From Tilletia caries (lineage: Eukaryota > Basidiomycota > Exobasidiomycetes > Tilletiales > Tilletiaceae): a DNA stretch of 64,000 bases. The notes beneath the pieces are model-generated. The model was not told the DNA's origin. It saw only the letters and a program-made list of their open reading frames with translations, and did not search any database. The DNA lies in the NCBI GenBank assembly GCA_032718865.1, contig JALUTQ010000046.1, forward strand, positions 310,001 to 374,000, in the 5' to 3' direction. The translations under genes and the position numbers were made by a program. Of the stretch, positions 45,952 through 57,674 are shown piece after piece (position 1 is the first letter of the stretch; each line of letters begins with the position of its first letter).

Positions 45952-46231
45952 TGTTGTGATCGATCGATCAGACTGAGTAAAGAAGAGGAAAGTCTTGCTT
46001 GTTCATTTCATCTTTCACCACAACCACATCCAGAGAGCCTCCTTTTATACCTTCGCAGCCATCCTCCAGAGAACCTTCCAGTCGCATCCTGCTCAGTCCA
46101 GCGCAGTCCTCCGCAGCATCGGTGAGTGATCCTTGTGCTCCTTGAGGTCTTGCTGGTGTATGCTGGAAGCTGGTGGATGGTCCTGGAACGAGCTGGTCCG
46201 TTCGAGAGTCTGTCGACGCTAACATCCAACA
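45952..46231 (-). repeat. 3' LTR of a Copia remnant, upstream of CWC2
   Basis: 280 bp on the minus strand from TGTTGGATG (46231) to ATCACAACA (45952), preceded by a purine tract (CGAGGGGGAG). It is the LTR downstream of the pol remnant. No matching 5' LTR is present. Confidence 0.72.
46041..46049 (-). promoter_or_regulatory. TATA box in the LTR, pointing toward CWC2
   Basis: TATAAAAGG on the minus strand inside the LTR, about 185 bp before the CWC2 ATG and in the same direction. In an LTR this drives the element; here transcription would run into CWC2. Confidence 0.55.
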
Positions 46232-46445
46232 CTCCCCCTCGTCGCAGGTACCCTCGACGGCCAATGCGCATGCCGACATGCTGCTCCGCCGCTGCTCCAG
46301 GATGCGTTGCTGGTATGTGTTGTGTCCTTGCGCGTGCTCCGCTTCCGACGCGATTGATCCCGCCTCTTCCTTCTTGCGCTGCCAGACCCGACCCATGCAC
46401 TGCCCCTCCGATGTGCTCCGTGTGTCTGCGCGCTTCCACCCGCCA

Positions 46446-48188
46446 TCACCAAGCCCAGGAGATGTGAGTGCTGCCACTCGCATGCTCCCCCTGCTCCCTG
46501 CCGCTGACCACTCCGTCCTCCTGCCTCCGCTCCTCGTCCAGCTCATGACCGCGCATAGCATTTCCGGCCTCGCGTCGGCTGCCACGTGCCCGGCCTCCCC
46601 TGCCGCCCCGACCGGCCCGTCCGGGGCCATGAGCCGATGCCTCGGGACGGTACGGATCGGGATGGGGAGTCGGGTGCCCATGCTGACTGATATGAGGACC
46701 AAGGTGGGTAGTGTCGCGTCGCGTGTGTGTGTGCGGCCCGTGCGCGTCACTGACGCGTTTCTGCTGCCGCTCTTCCTCCGCGTCCACCTCATCTCTGCGC
46801 AGTAGGCCAAGGGCGCGTCGATGCTTCTCGTGCGTGGGTGCAGGCAACGGCTTCGTGAGTATATCGGCTTGCTGCTGCGCCGAGCGAATCGACTGGACAC
46901 TGACATCGCCACGTTCCTGTGCTTCTCGGATGTAGTGCCAGCGGACCTCAATGTGTTTCGTCCGCTGGTGGAAGGCTGGCTTCGTCACGAGGGTGAGTGC
47001 TCCCTCGTTGTCGCCGTGCAGTGTGGTGGGCCCGGGTACCGGGTGGTGTAGATCGGAGAGGAGCGTGCGTAGGTAGGCATTCTCGCGCGCGCTCTCGGCC
47101 ATCGCCACGTACTCCGCGTGTACCGTGGACGTCGCCACAATGTCCTGCCGCCGTGCCCCCCAGCTGACCAATGCACCGAAGACCTTGAACGCATAACCAG
47201 TTGTTGATCGACGTGTGTCTCTGTCCCCAGCATAGTCCGCATCCGACCAGCCTTCGAGGTGCTTCGCGACCGTGTTCTTGGCGAAGTAAAGGCCTATGTC
47301 GTGAGTAGTATCCATGTTCCAGTGCTCATACGTCGGTGCCGCACTGTGTCTTCCCAGGTACCCTGCCGCGAATGCTACGTCTCCCCGCGTCGCGATGCCC
47401 ACCCAGAGCAGCATTCCGACGATGGTCTGGTACAGTTGCCGATCTGGGAAGGGTTCACCGTCGCGCGTGGGTAGGTCCGGTGGCAGGGGCGTGTAGGTCT
47501 TGCGCCCGTTCTCCTGTCCGAATTTCTTGGCGAGTGACTTGATGTATGCCGACTGCGAGAGCAATGCCCCTTCCTCCCGACGCTCGATACTGACTCCCAG
47601 CACCCATGCCACAGGCCCAAGGTCCGTCATGCGCCACTGTTGCTTGAGCGCGTCCTTGACGTCGTCGACCTCTGCTTGAGTGGCTCCGGCGACGAGCATG
47701 TCGTCCACATAGATGAGGAGGTAGGTTGGTCCGTGCTTCCCATGGCGCACGTAGATGCACCACTCAGTCACCAATTGCTCGAACCCAAGGCTGACGATGA
47801 ATTCGTGCGCTGCCTTCCACCACAGCCGCGCCGACTGCTTGAAGTCATACAGCCCTCGTTGGATGAGGAGGGTGTTGCAGTCGTTCGGCAAGGTGAGTCC
47901 TTCTGGCGGCTCCATGTAGAGTTCGACGTCGATCTTGGAGTTGAGGAAGGCTGCCTCCACGTCCATTTGGTGGATGATGAGGCCGTGTCGGACCGCGATG
48001 GCGATAAACACGCGGAGAGCTGTGAGCGCCGGCGTGGGTGCGTGTGTCTCCTCATAGTCGAGGCCTGGCTTCTGAGAGAATCCCCGAGCTACGACTCGCG
48101 CCTTGTGCTTCAGTATCTGACCTTCTGTAAGGTGTCTGACATATGTAGGTGCCACGCGTACATTATTCAGCACCTCACAAGTTAACAT
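46446..48188 (-). pseudogene. Copia pol remnant (RT-RNase H only)
   Basis: 580 codons open on the minus strand, starting abruptly within RT (HKARVVARGFSQKPGLDYEE), with IHQMDVEAAFLNSKID, LLIYVDDMLVAGAT and RNase H (GWSDADYAGDRDTRRSTTGY, KHIEVRWHYIREAQERGD). Gag, protease and integrase are absent, so the element is 5'-truncated at about 48160-48190. It belongs to a different Copia family from the 7344-13431 element. The C-terminal 120 residues are His/Arg/Gly-rich read-through beyond the usual pol end. No frameshift in 1.7 kb. Confidence 0.82.
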
Positions 48189-48813
48189 TTCTATCCTCTC
48201 ACCCGTACCGACGCGTGGTGACCGACGCGTGGTGCGGGTTGTTTTTCCCTACAATAGCTAAAGGCGACGTACTTTCCTCATTTCGGCTGCTCCGCTGAAC
48301 GCTGAACCCCTCCGCTGTTTCTCCGAAGAACCTTCCAGTCGAAATTTCAGCTTGGACCATGTGCTTGGAATGATAGGAGGGTCTTCTTCGAAGCACGGTT
48401 TGCTTGCCTTCGAAGCGCAACCACGCTCGAAGGGCAAGCAAGCTGTCTAGCTGGGCGCTCGAAGGGCAATCAATCAGGCTAAAGGTATATAAGGACACCG
48501 GATCTCAGTCTCTTCTCAGATTTCCCCCTTCCCTTTGAGGAAGCCTGCCTTATGCCCGGGCTTAAATATGATCCTTCTACCTCCCATTGGGGGGGGGTTT
48601 GGTATCGGTCCATGGGGTACGGGTGGGGGTCTAGCCTCCTATGATCTCTCTCATGGGGCAGCCCAGGGTTACAGCACCCTGGGTGGTCTCCTAGCGCCAG
48701 CCACATAGCCGGGGTCTTAGACCTTAAAGCTTTTGGCTGGCCAACCATGAGACTTTCATATTCTCGGAAATCAAAAAACAATTGAAACAGCAGAGCAAAG
48801 CGTTCAGAGAGCT
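48189..48813 (+). other. Non-coding segment before the Helitron genes
   Basis: No gene seen. It contains two gacgcgtggtg units (48210-48235), a hairpin with arms 48401-48413 and 48427-48440, a TATA-like TATATAAG (48486-48493), a G9 run and a second hairpin (cccagggt/accctggg, 48662-48669 and 48676-48683). Confidence 0.5.
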
Positions 48814-51060
48814 TTGACCAACAAGGGGAGAAATTTTTTGAGAATACGGAAATTGAATGTTTGGAAATATGCTGAAAAACAGGAAATGTTTCAAAATATG
48901 AAAGCGCAAAAACGAGAAATGTTTGAAAAAAGGGAGGAAATTTTTGATCTCATCCTTCGCGACCTACCAGAGCCCGCCGCAGATGAGGCACAAGCCAACC
49001 CCTCCAATGGCACCGCTGAACCTGCCAGCTCAACAACAGAAGGCATAGCCTCGACCCAGGGAGCATCGACGGCAAGCGCGCCACAGGACGAAGCAGCCCT
49101 ACTCTCTCTGCACGGCAACACAACGATGGTGAGTATACTCTGTTATTGGTTGCTACTCAGCTGCGCGCGTCACTGATGACTTTCCTTTTCGTTCTCGCAG
49201 ATGCACCATCCTTCAGAAGCATGTCTTTCTCCGTTGTCAAATACAAGCAAGCACGGACATGTGAGTGTACTTGTTCATGCTGTCTGTTCGGCTCCTGTGA
49301 TATACCGTTGCTGACTTGCTGTTGCGGCGTGTCAAAGCGCTTTTCTTTTGCATTGTTTGCATGTGCAGCCATGTAGGCAGTGCGCAGCGTGATGCCTGAT
49401 CTCTCCCTTTGCTGTTCAAGGCCGACTGGATCCATACCATGAGATTGCTTCACAGCGCTGGGTGAGTACGAGGCTTCTCTTTTGCTGCGCATGCTTCTGT
49501 CATAGTCAGAAGCTGATCTGATTTCTTTATTCCTTTTTCTTGACCATAGGTCGGCAGTCCACAACCCCTGCTGAACGACGATCAGCATTCAAGCATGAGT
49601 CTGACGCAGCATAGATGTATGCTGGAGCTTCTACATCGGTATGTGAGTGTGATCGCTCTTCTAAAACGCACAGCTACGCGAGTCATGAATCTTATACCTT
49701 TCATCCTCTCCTTCACCGCACTCAGGGAAGAGAGGTCTGCAGTGGCAATGGCCGTGGACATCGCCTTCTGGCAGCTGGCTGCTGCCGGTTTCGACCATGG
49801 TCCTTTCACCCTACGCGTTCACCTCAAGTGAGTAATGGGTCCTGCCTTCGTTTTTCTGCCACGCATAATGCCGACTCTACGATTCTCCCTTACTCGGCTC
49901 CGCGCAGGATCCTGTGGCTTTGCCTTCAGCACGTCCTCTCATTGTGGAAAGGAGCATCACGTTTGGCGTTCCGACAAATGGCATGGTTTCGAAGGAGATC
50001 AGGGACGACCGCATCTTCTCCCACGGAATCAGCGCATGTCGTGAGTTACCCGACCGTTCACTGTTCTACTGGATGTCGATCTCCTAACTGATCTTCTTCT
50101 CCACCTTTTTCCTCTCAGCTGATCCAAATTCGAGTATAAATCAAGCATGGTAAGTCTTACCCGTCAACGTGCTGATGGTGTCGGCAGTCAGTGTTGTTTG
50201 ATGAACTCATTCTTCTTCTGTTCACAGCCCTGATGCATGCTAGGCGCGGTGGCCTGTCTGAGGATGTTGGATGTTTGTTTTTCCTATTGAGCGCGAAGTA
50301 TCAACTGCGACGCGATACTCACCCGCATCAACGAAGCTCACTGTGTTGCTTCTCGGACGATGATGAGCACGAGAATGTAGGCCTGCACGACATCAGTATC
50401 TGACCAACGTGCGATTCTCATTTTTCATGTTCATCTCTTTTTCCGTAACTACCATCAGGTGCAGTCGGGCCGCCAGGGACGCTGTCTTTTATCCTGTCGA
50501 ACGCGCGAGCCGAAGCCGAACAAAGTCTACACCTCATTTCATTCGATTCGATTCCAGCACAGCCATAGGTTTCGACATCATTGTGAGCTCCGCTCTCATG
50601 AGTCATGGGAGCCCCGCCTACCATCTTCATAAGTCATATCCAAGCAAACACACAGCGGTGAGCATGCCTTTCTCACTCTCTCCTTCTGAATCCTTTTTAT
50701 GTCTGTGTGTGTGTATCGTTTCTGTTGCGGGCATGTCTAAGCCATGTTTTCCATCGGTTCACACTTCACAGGTCTCCGATTTCAGTGGTTAGGTCGTCGT
50801 CGTTGAATACTGCCACGATCCCACGACCCATCACGAGGCATGTACACGCGGGCCAGTCGACAGATTCATTCATGAGTCATGGAGAAGCTCTCACGACCGC
50901 ACCTGATCGTGGAGGCGGGGTCGCGGGGATTCACGATGGTCGTTCGTCAAAGCCCAAAGGTCCGATTCGCGATTAGAGTGCGTATTTATTTTCCACCTCC
51001 CCTCCTTTGCTCCTTCCCTCTTCTGCGCTGCCATTCTCACCTGTCCTTCTTGATTTGCAT
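48814..51060 (+). other. Possible multi-exon coding region upstream of the Helitron Rep
   Basis: A first open stretch to 49128 encodes a charged coiled segment (EMFQNMKAQKREMFEKREEI) and an Ala/Ser/Thr part. It is followed by a series of good introns: 49129-49200, then donors GTGAGT/GTAAGT at 49261, 49461, 49829, 50041 and 50150, each followed by a pyrimidine-AG acceptor. The intervening pieces are only 60-200 nt. Exon order suggests one mini-exon-rich gene reading into the Rep at 51070, but I cannot define the protein or recognise a domain. Confidence 0.35.
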
Positions 51061-51090
51061 CCGTGTACAGCCCACATCCTCCAACCCATC

Positions 51091-54000
51091 ATGCCGCTAC
51101 CAACTTCTCACCTGAAGGCACGAAGGCCTATCACTCAGCTTCAGCCTCACTACCTGGGCGCCATGGTCTATCGATGTGGCCACCGCCATTGTCTAGCACG
51201 GCACTGGCTCGACGAAAAGGTCGGCGGTTCTCGCACTGCACCTGTCTTCTCTTCGTGTTGTGCACATGGAAAAGTGAAGCTGCCTCGTATCTTCGACGCC
51301 CCCGCACGGATCGAACAGCTCTACAAAGCAACAGATGTCCTTTCTGAACGATTTCTGGCGTCGACTCGGGACTTTAACAACATGTTCGCCTTCGTTTCTA
51401 TGGGCGGTGGTTCCAGAGACATGAGCGTCGCCGGTCAGCTCGGGGTCTACACTTTCAAGATTCAAGGGCAAGTCTATCACCAGGCTGGCTCTTTGGCGTT
51501 TTCGTCCCCCAACGGTCGTCCCTGCTATGCGCAGACGTACTTCGTCCAGACAGACCCGGACTCCGAGATCGGGACTCGCATTGACGGCGCTGCCCGTCAA
51601 CAGGAGATCGATCGCGTCACGGTTGAACGCGTGCAGGAGGAGCTGTACAACAACAATCCATACGCATCGTTTCTCCGCACGGCAGCAGAAACACTTTCTC
51701 CAGCAGAAGACGAAGGTGCAGACACCGCTATCCGTATCATCGATCCGGGAAGAATCGGCGGAGCTGATCCTCGCACGTACAATCGACCTCGAGCTTCGGA
51801 GATCGCCGCACTCATATTACATGATGCTCACACCGCACCAAGGGGTCGCGATATCATCTTCTACTACAAGGATGGTCCTCTTCACCGTATCTGCGAACTG
51901 CACCCTGCCTTCCTGCCACTTCGGTTCCCCCCTCCTGATTCCGTACGGTCACTTCGGTTGGTACCCATATATTCCTCTTGGACAAGATACCCCACGAGCC
52001 ATCTTCGATGCCGATCAAGCAGTGGCCCGAGCTGCTTTGGCTCTTCCCGAGGGTGAGTACGCGCGGTTTTTATGTTGCTATGTACATACCTGGCCTTGGC
52101 TCTGACCGATGATGAACTCTCTTACAGTGATCGCTAATCGTGGCAGGGGCGGGACCCACAAGGTGACTCTTGAAATGTTTCATGCCTTTCACCTGCACGA
52201 CCGTGGAGCCTTTTCGACTCTATTGTATGCTCGCAATCTTCTGCAAGAGTACGTTGTGGACGCTTGGACCATGATCGAACAAGACCGAGCCGACTGGCAG
52301 CGCCATAATCAGGACAAGCTCCGTGCAGAAGTCTACTCCGGTCTTCAGGACGCACTCATCACCGGTCAAGATCTGAACTCTATCGGGAGACGAACCGTGC
52401 TGCCCTCCACGTTCACAGGTGGACCTCGCTGGTGGCAAGCGCGATATCATGATGCGATTGCTCTCTCACGACAGTATGGCCGTCCAGATCTCTTCATCAC
52501 CATGACCTGCAACGTTCACTGGCGAGAGATCCAAGACGAACTTTACCCCGGCCAGTGCGCTTCCGATCGACCGGACTTGGTTTCCCGCGTATTCTGGCTG
52601 AAGCTCGATCACGTCCTCGAGCAGCTCACGAAGCGTCATGTGATGGGCCATGTGGTCGCTCATTGCTATTCGGTCGAGTTTCAAAAAAAACGCGGTCTTC
52701 CACATTCACACATCCTACTTTTTCCTTCATCAAAGCGACAAACTCAACAATGCGAGGGCGATCGACTCCGCAGTATCTGCCGAGCTTCCCGACATCGAGG
52801 TAGAGCCCGATCTCCACCGCGCCGTGCTTACACATATGATCCATGGTCCCTGTACATTCAATCAGCCGTGCATGCAGAATCCAACAATGCCTGGGCGTTG
52901 TTCTCGGCGGTATCCGCGCCCGATTAGGACCGAGACTGTTGCGGACATAGACGGATATCCCGAATACCGTCGACGGCCGAACGGTGCTACCGCTCAAAAA
53001 CGTACCTCTGGCGGCCAACCTGTTACCGTAGACTCCAGCTGGGTCGTTCCATACAACCCCTTTCTTTTACGCACCTTCGACTGCCACATGAATGTCGAAG
53101 TCTGCACAGCAATTAGTGCGGTAAAGTACCTGTACAAGTACATTTTTCAAAGGCCCAGATCAGGTGACCATTACCACCGACGCTGAAGGCAACGCTACCG
53201 TCGACGAGATCACCGATTACCTCAAAGCACGATATGTGTCTCCCTGCGAAGGTCAGTATCCACTTAGCACTTATGCTTACGCACCAGCATCATCACTGAT
53301 AAGTACTCCTTCTGTTCTTCTGAACAGCGGTTGGTCGTATCCTCAACTTCCAGCTCCACGGCCTCCATCCTAGCGTTCATGCCCTAGATATCCACCTCGA
53401 GAACCAGCATCAAGTCGTGTTTGATCCCGACGATGAAGACAACGCAGCAGAACGCCTGCAAGCAGCCGAACAAAAAGTCCAAACTCCTTGCCTTCTTCGC
53501 GCTGTGCGCCAGTGACCCCGCAGGAACTGCCGACTTGACATACGCAGCAGTACCAGGTCGATATACCTGGGTAGCACGGACATCACTATGGAAGCGCCGT
53601 GCTAACCCCCCGTGCTCAAGGGCAACTCGGACGCATCTACTACGCCCCCTTCTCCAGCGGTGAAAAGTACTACCTTCGACGACTGCTTCACATCGTCCTC
53701 TGCCCTAAGTCCTTTGCCGACCTGCGTACTTTCAACGGGACCGAGTACCCTACCTTTCGGGACGCATGCGCAGCCCGGGGCCTCATTGACGACGATCAAG
53801 AGTGGCACCACTGCCTCCAAGAGGCATCGCAAATTCAGACCGGAGCAGCACTTCGACGTTTGTTCTGCACCATCATCCTTAACCACGAGGTGCAAAGTAT
53901 TGAGGATCTCTATGAGCAAAACAAGGTCGCTCTTGCCGACGACTGCAGGAGGCGACTACTCCGTCGAGGAGTCCCTAACGCCTCTGCAGACCGGGTCCTC

Positions 54001-55632
54001 TCCCTCTCTCGAGCCCTTCTTCGACAGACGCTGCTGAGGATGCAACCAGACTACGACCTCGCCCACTTTCCCATTCCCGGTCCTGACGCTGCCTTCGCGG
54101 ATGACATCAACGACCTACCAGCTGTTCTCGAGGACGAGTTGTCGTATGATCGAGTCGCACAACTCGCATTCGCCCAGCAGGCATACGCATCGCTCAATGA
54201 CCAGCAACGGACGGTGTTTGACGACGTCACACGCGCGGTACAGCAAAGGGCCTACTCCTCTTTCTTTCTGGACGGCCCAGGTGGTTCCGGTAAGACCTAC
54301 GTTGAGAATGCCACCCTTGCCCACGTCCGAGGACACGAGCAAGTTGCCCTCGCTGTTGCATCTTCGGGTATTGCCGCACTCATGCTCGAAGGAGGCCGCA
54401 CCGCACACAATCGCTTCAAGATCCCTTTCACCATCCAGAGCGACTCAGTATGCTCCATCAGTGCTCAATCCGCGGATGCTGCCCTCCTACGCCGCACCGT
54501 TCTTATCGTGTGGGACGAGGCACCGATGCAACATCGTCATGTTGTCGAGGCCGTCAACCGCCTGCTACGAGACATTCGACAAAACGACCATCCCTTTGGA
54601 GGAGTGGTGATGTTGTTCTCCGGCGACTGGAGACAGACTCTACCCATCGTGCGCGGAGGATCCGAAGCCGATGTTCTCTCAGCTTGCCTCCACAAGTCTG
54701 CAGTGTGGAACTACATCACCACCCTGAGGCTAACTGCGAATGAGCGACTTCGAGCACAACCATCCTCAACGTCCGAGCAAGTCCGAGCCTTCCTGACTGC
54801 GTATAACACCTGGGTCATGAACGTCGGTAACGGAACACAGCAGGTCGATCAGTACAACAACATCAGCATCCCGAATTGGATGCGCTTCGAAGATGACGAC
54901 CCGACTCCGCTGATCACCTCCATCTACGGGGATATTCCCAATCACATTTACAATCTCGAATCGTACTGGAGCAGGCGAGCCATTCTACATGCTCGAAACG
55001 TGGATGTCGACGCCACGAACACGCATGTTCTCTCTCTACTTCCCGGAGAAGTACACGTCGCTCATAGTGCCGACACTGCAATCACCCCAGACGGAGATCA
55101 ACATCCAGGGTACCCACCAGAGTCCCTAGCAACCATGACGCCTGCAGGACTGCCGCCACACCAATTGATGCTGAAAGTTGGCGCTCCTGTCATGCTGTTG
55201 CGGAACCTAGATCCTTCTCATGGACTGTGCAACGGCACAAGACTCATGATCACAGCCATCCGGCCCAAGGTCATCGAAGCCAAGATCCTGACGGGAGCTG
55301 CCAGGCACAAAGGTCAAAGTGTCCTGATCCCCCGCATCCGGAACCGAACCGGAGAAGGCGTCCTTCCCTTCATCCTGGACCGTCTTCAGTTCCCCATTAA
55401 GCTATGCTTTGCCATGACCATTAACAAAAGTCAAGGGCAGTCGATCGAGCGCGTCGGAATCGATTTGCGATACTCTACTTTCGCTCATGGCCAACTTTAT
55501 GTTGCCCTCTCCAGAACTACAGATCCATCTCATGTGCGTTGCCTACTCCCCAAGGGACATTCCTTCACCCCCAACATTGTCTTGAAGGCGGCCCTCGCCC
55601 ATGCGTTGCGTCGCAACCTCCCGCCCTCTTAG
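51091..55632 (+). pseudogene. Helitron Rep-helicase (HUH nuclease + PIF1-like helicase), frameshifted
   Basis: Starts in the Helitron N-terminal region (CGHRHCLARHWLDEK ... CCAHGKVKLP). The HUH motif is GLPHSHILLF near 52695-52720 and the Tyr region is KYLYKYIF near 53130. The helicase has Walker A GPGGSGKT (about 54274-54297), Walker B VLIVWDEAPM and the C-terminal motif YVALSR before the stop at 55632. An intron lies at about 52042-52127, another near 53253-53327. The frame breaks at C6 51927-51932, T5 52719-52723, T5 53143-53147, A5 53472-53476 and C6 53606-53611; in each case removing one base restores the expected family sequence. It would nick and unwind DNA for rolling-circle transposition, but is inactive as read. 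The helicase part (53612-55632) is intact. Confidence 0.82.
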
Positions 55633-55919
55633 TCCGTAGCTCATCAATGTACTCAATACTGTATTCGTACCTCCCTACATTATTCCAAGTCCCAACTCCA
55701 GTAACTCATCGCGTTCAACGTTCAATCTATCAAGTCCCAACTCCAGTACCCTACCGCGTTCAAACTTCACCGGTCCGCATTCAATTCACAACTCATTGGA
55801 GTGTCCATTGCGGCATTGCGGCGGCGTCAAGCACCTATGCAGCACCCTCTTCACTACAAGTGTCCTTTGATTCGTGATGGTCCCTTGCGCAATCAGAAGT
55901 CCGTGCCCACCCACTCCAT
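55633..55919 (+). other. Spacer after the Helitron helicase with a short direct repeat
   Basis: Two copies of caagtcccaactccagta followed by a similar cgcgttcaa stretch (about 55687-55720 and 55730-55765). No gene seen. Confidence 0.55.
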
Positions 55920-57674
55920 TCAGCCGCAGTCCTCAACCCGTGCACGCTTCTCTGTTTCGTCCCCAGCGGCATTGTCGTCACGATTGCGCTTCCTCATCAT
56001 CAGCTGAAACGCTTCCTCCGTCAAGACCTTGGAGCCGCTCGGACCAGCTTCGTTCCCGTTTGCGGTCGCGCCATCCGCTCTGGCAGTGACCGCCACCTTC
56101 TTTCCGTCGGAGACCGCTTTCGAGCGTGCCGTCCACGCATTCTTCGCCGTGGTCCCTTGCTTGCCTCCTTCCGCTTGCGTCGGCGTATCGACCTCTCGCA
56201 CCCCGTTCCGCAGCTCTTCAAGGCCAACCACGAGTCGAGGCTCCCCCTCCACCGTCTGCAAAGTCTCCACTGAACCTCGCGCGCCAATGAATTCCCCCCA
56301 TCCCAACCGGCTTATACTTCTCCCATCGCTTTGTGTTGGGAACCAGGTAATGAGTGATCGTAGTCAGCACACCATTTGCCTGCGGATGACAATGAGAACA
56401 AACACAGAACACCTCAAAGTTCATCAGTACTAGAGACGACGCATTGACTTCAGTCGCTTTACTCACGGTATTGACACGACTCTCCAAAGTAAAAGATCGT
56501 GCCTTTGACTCGATCACCTTCCCCGCAGATCGCACCCTCCACGCCTGCTTGAACAGCTGATTCTCCATGTACTCCTCCGTCTCCACCTCTCCCGGACGCA
56601 GTTCGACCCGGCCATCAATCATCTCGAACACGAGCCCATCTTTGTCGAAGCCGACCCAGACGCACATGCTGTAGATTCCGCCGACGATCGGAGCCTCCTC
56701 TACCGTCCAGCGCATTCTGAAATCCAACGAGTCCGCTTTGGTCGTGATCGTGCGGCCCGTGACCGTAGTTGTGCCGCCCTCCTCACACACGTCGAAGACC
56801 AGAAACCGGTAAGAAGACACACAGTAGCTGTTATTTGTCGTCAACATCGATGACGTTGCCTTCGGGGCCATAGCGCCTGTTGTCGACGCCGACGCCGACG
56901 CACTCGGATTCGTCCCGGGGCCAGTAGTCGCTGTCGACGCGGGTTTCTTCTTTGTGTTCCAGGCACTCGACCACTTCGAAGACGCAGAGGGTCCCTTACG
57001 CGCCATACCGAGCTTGGGTTGGTGAGGAATACCATCCTCAATGAACTGGAGCCGAGCCGTGACGCCACCGTCCAGGGAGGTAATCGCTCCAAGGCCTCCT
57101 GCAAACGTACCAACCTTCGGCAGCGTATCCTCGCTCTCCGTCGTAAACATGATCTCGAACGGTATCTTATCCTCCACCTGCTCACTCATCATTCAAAAGA
57201 AAATGCACATCAGTTATCATCCACCTATACAACGTGCACGCATCCACCAGTGACCAGAACGATCAACACACTCACCATGTACGTCTTCCCTGTAATCGTA
57301 AACGAACCACTCCCGCTCGCCGTCACCAGCCCAAACGCGTGGACCTGCATTCGAAGGCTGGAGAAGTGCCTGCCCACGTACTCCTCCTCATCCGCCGGAT
57401 CTCCAGGCGCCACCTCCACCTCAGCACGGTTCCACACGAGCTCCACTCGCTTTCCCGGCGTAGCCAACTGGAAGACGCCCGAAATCACGCTCCCAGGCAC
57501 AGGACGACCTTCGCCCCACCAACCCTTCAGTATCACGTTTCCAATGTCCCCGGAATCCAACAGGCCGACGGACTTCGTCCAAACAAATCCGACCTTCGTA
57601 TCCACGTTGCCGATTTCGTCCACGGGAAACTGGTGAAACACGTCCGCCCAGGTGCTATACGTCGACACCGCCAT
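55920..57674 (-). CDS. Unrecognised protein with two tandem related domains; one frameshift
   Basis: Exons 57674-57276, 57177-56467 and 56379-55920. Total length is a multiple of three only if one G is removed from the G6 run (plus-strand C6 56294-56299), giving about 522 residues. Two segments of about 87 residues look homologous. The first, ending at GKTYM, has PVPGSVISGVFQLA, VEVAPGDPADEEEYVGRHF and SGSFTITGK. The second, ending at SRVNT, has APIVGGIYSMCVWVGF, VELRPGEVETEEYMENQLF and ARSFTLESR. Each ends exactly at an intron. A Thr/Ser/Ala linker separates them. The C-terminus has NHxxP-free, basic sequence (MMRKRNRDD, KRARVED). I know no family that fits; a beta-rich or OB-like fold is only a guess. 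Its place behind the Helitron helicase and its homopolymer break suggest it belongs to the transposon. Confidence 0.5.
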
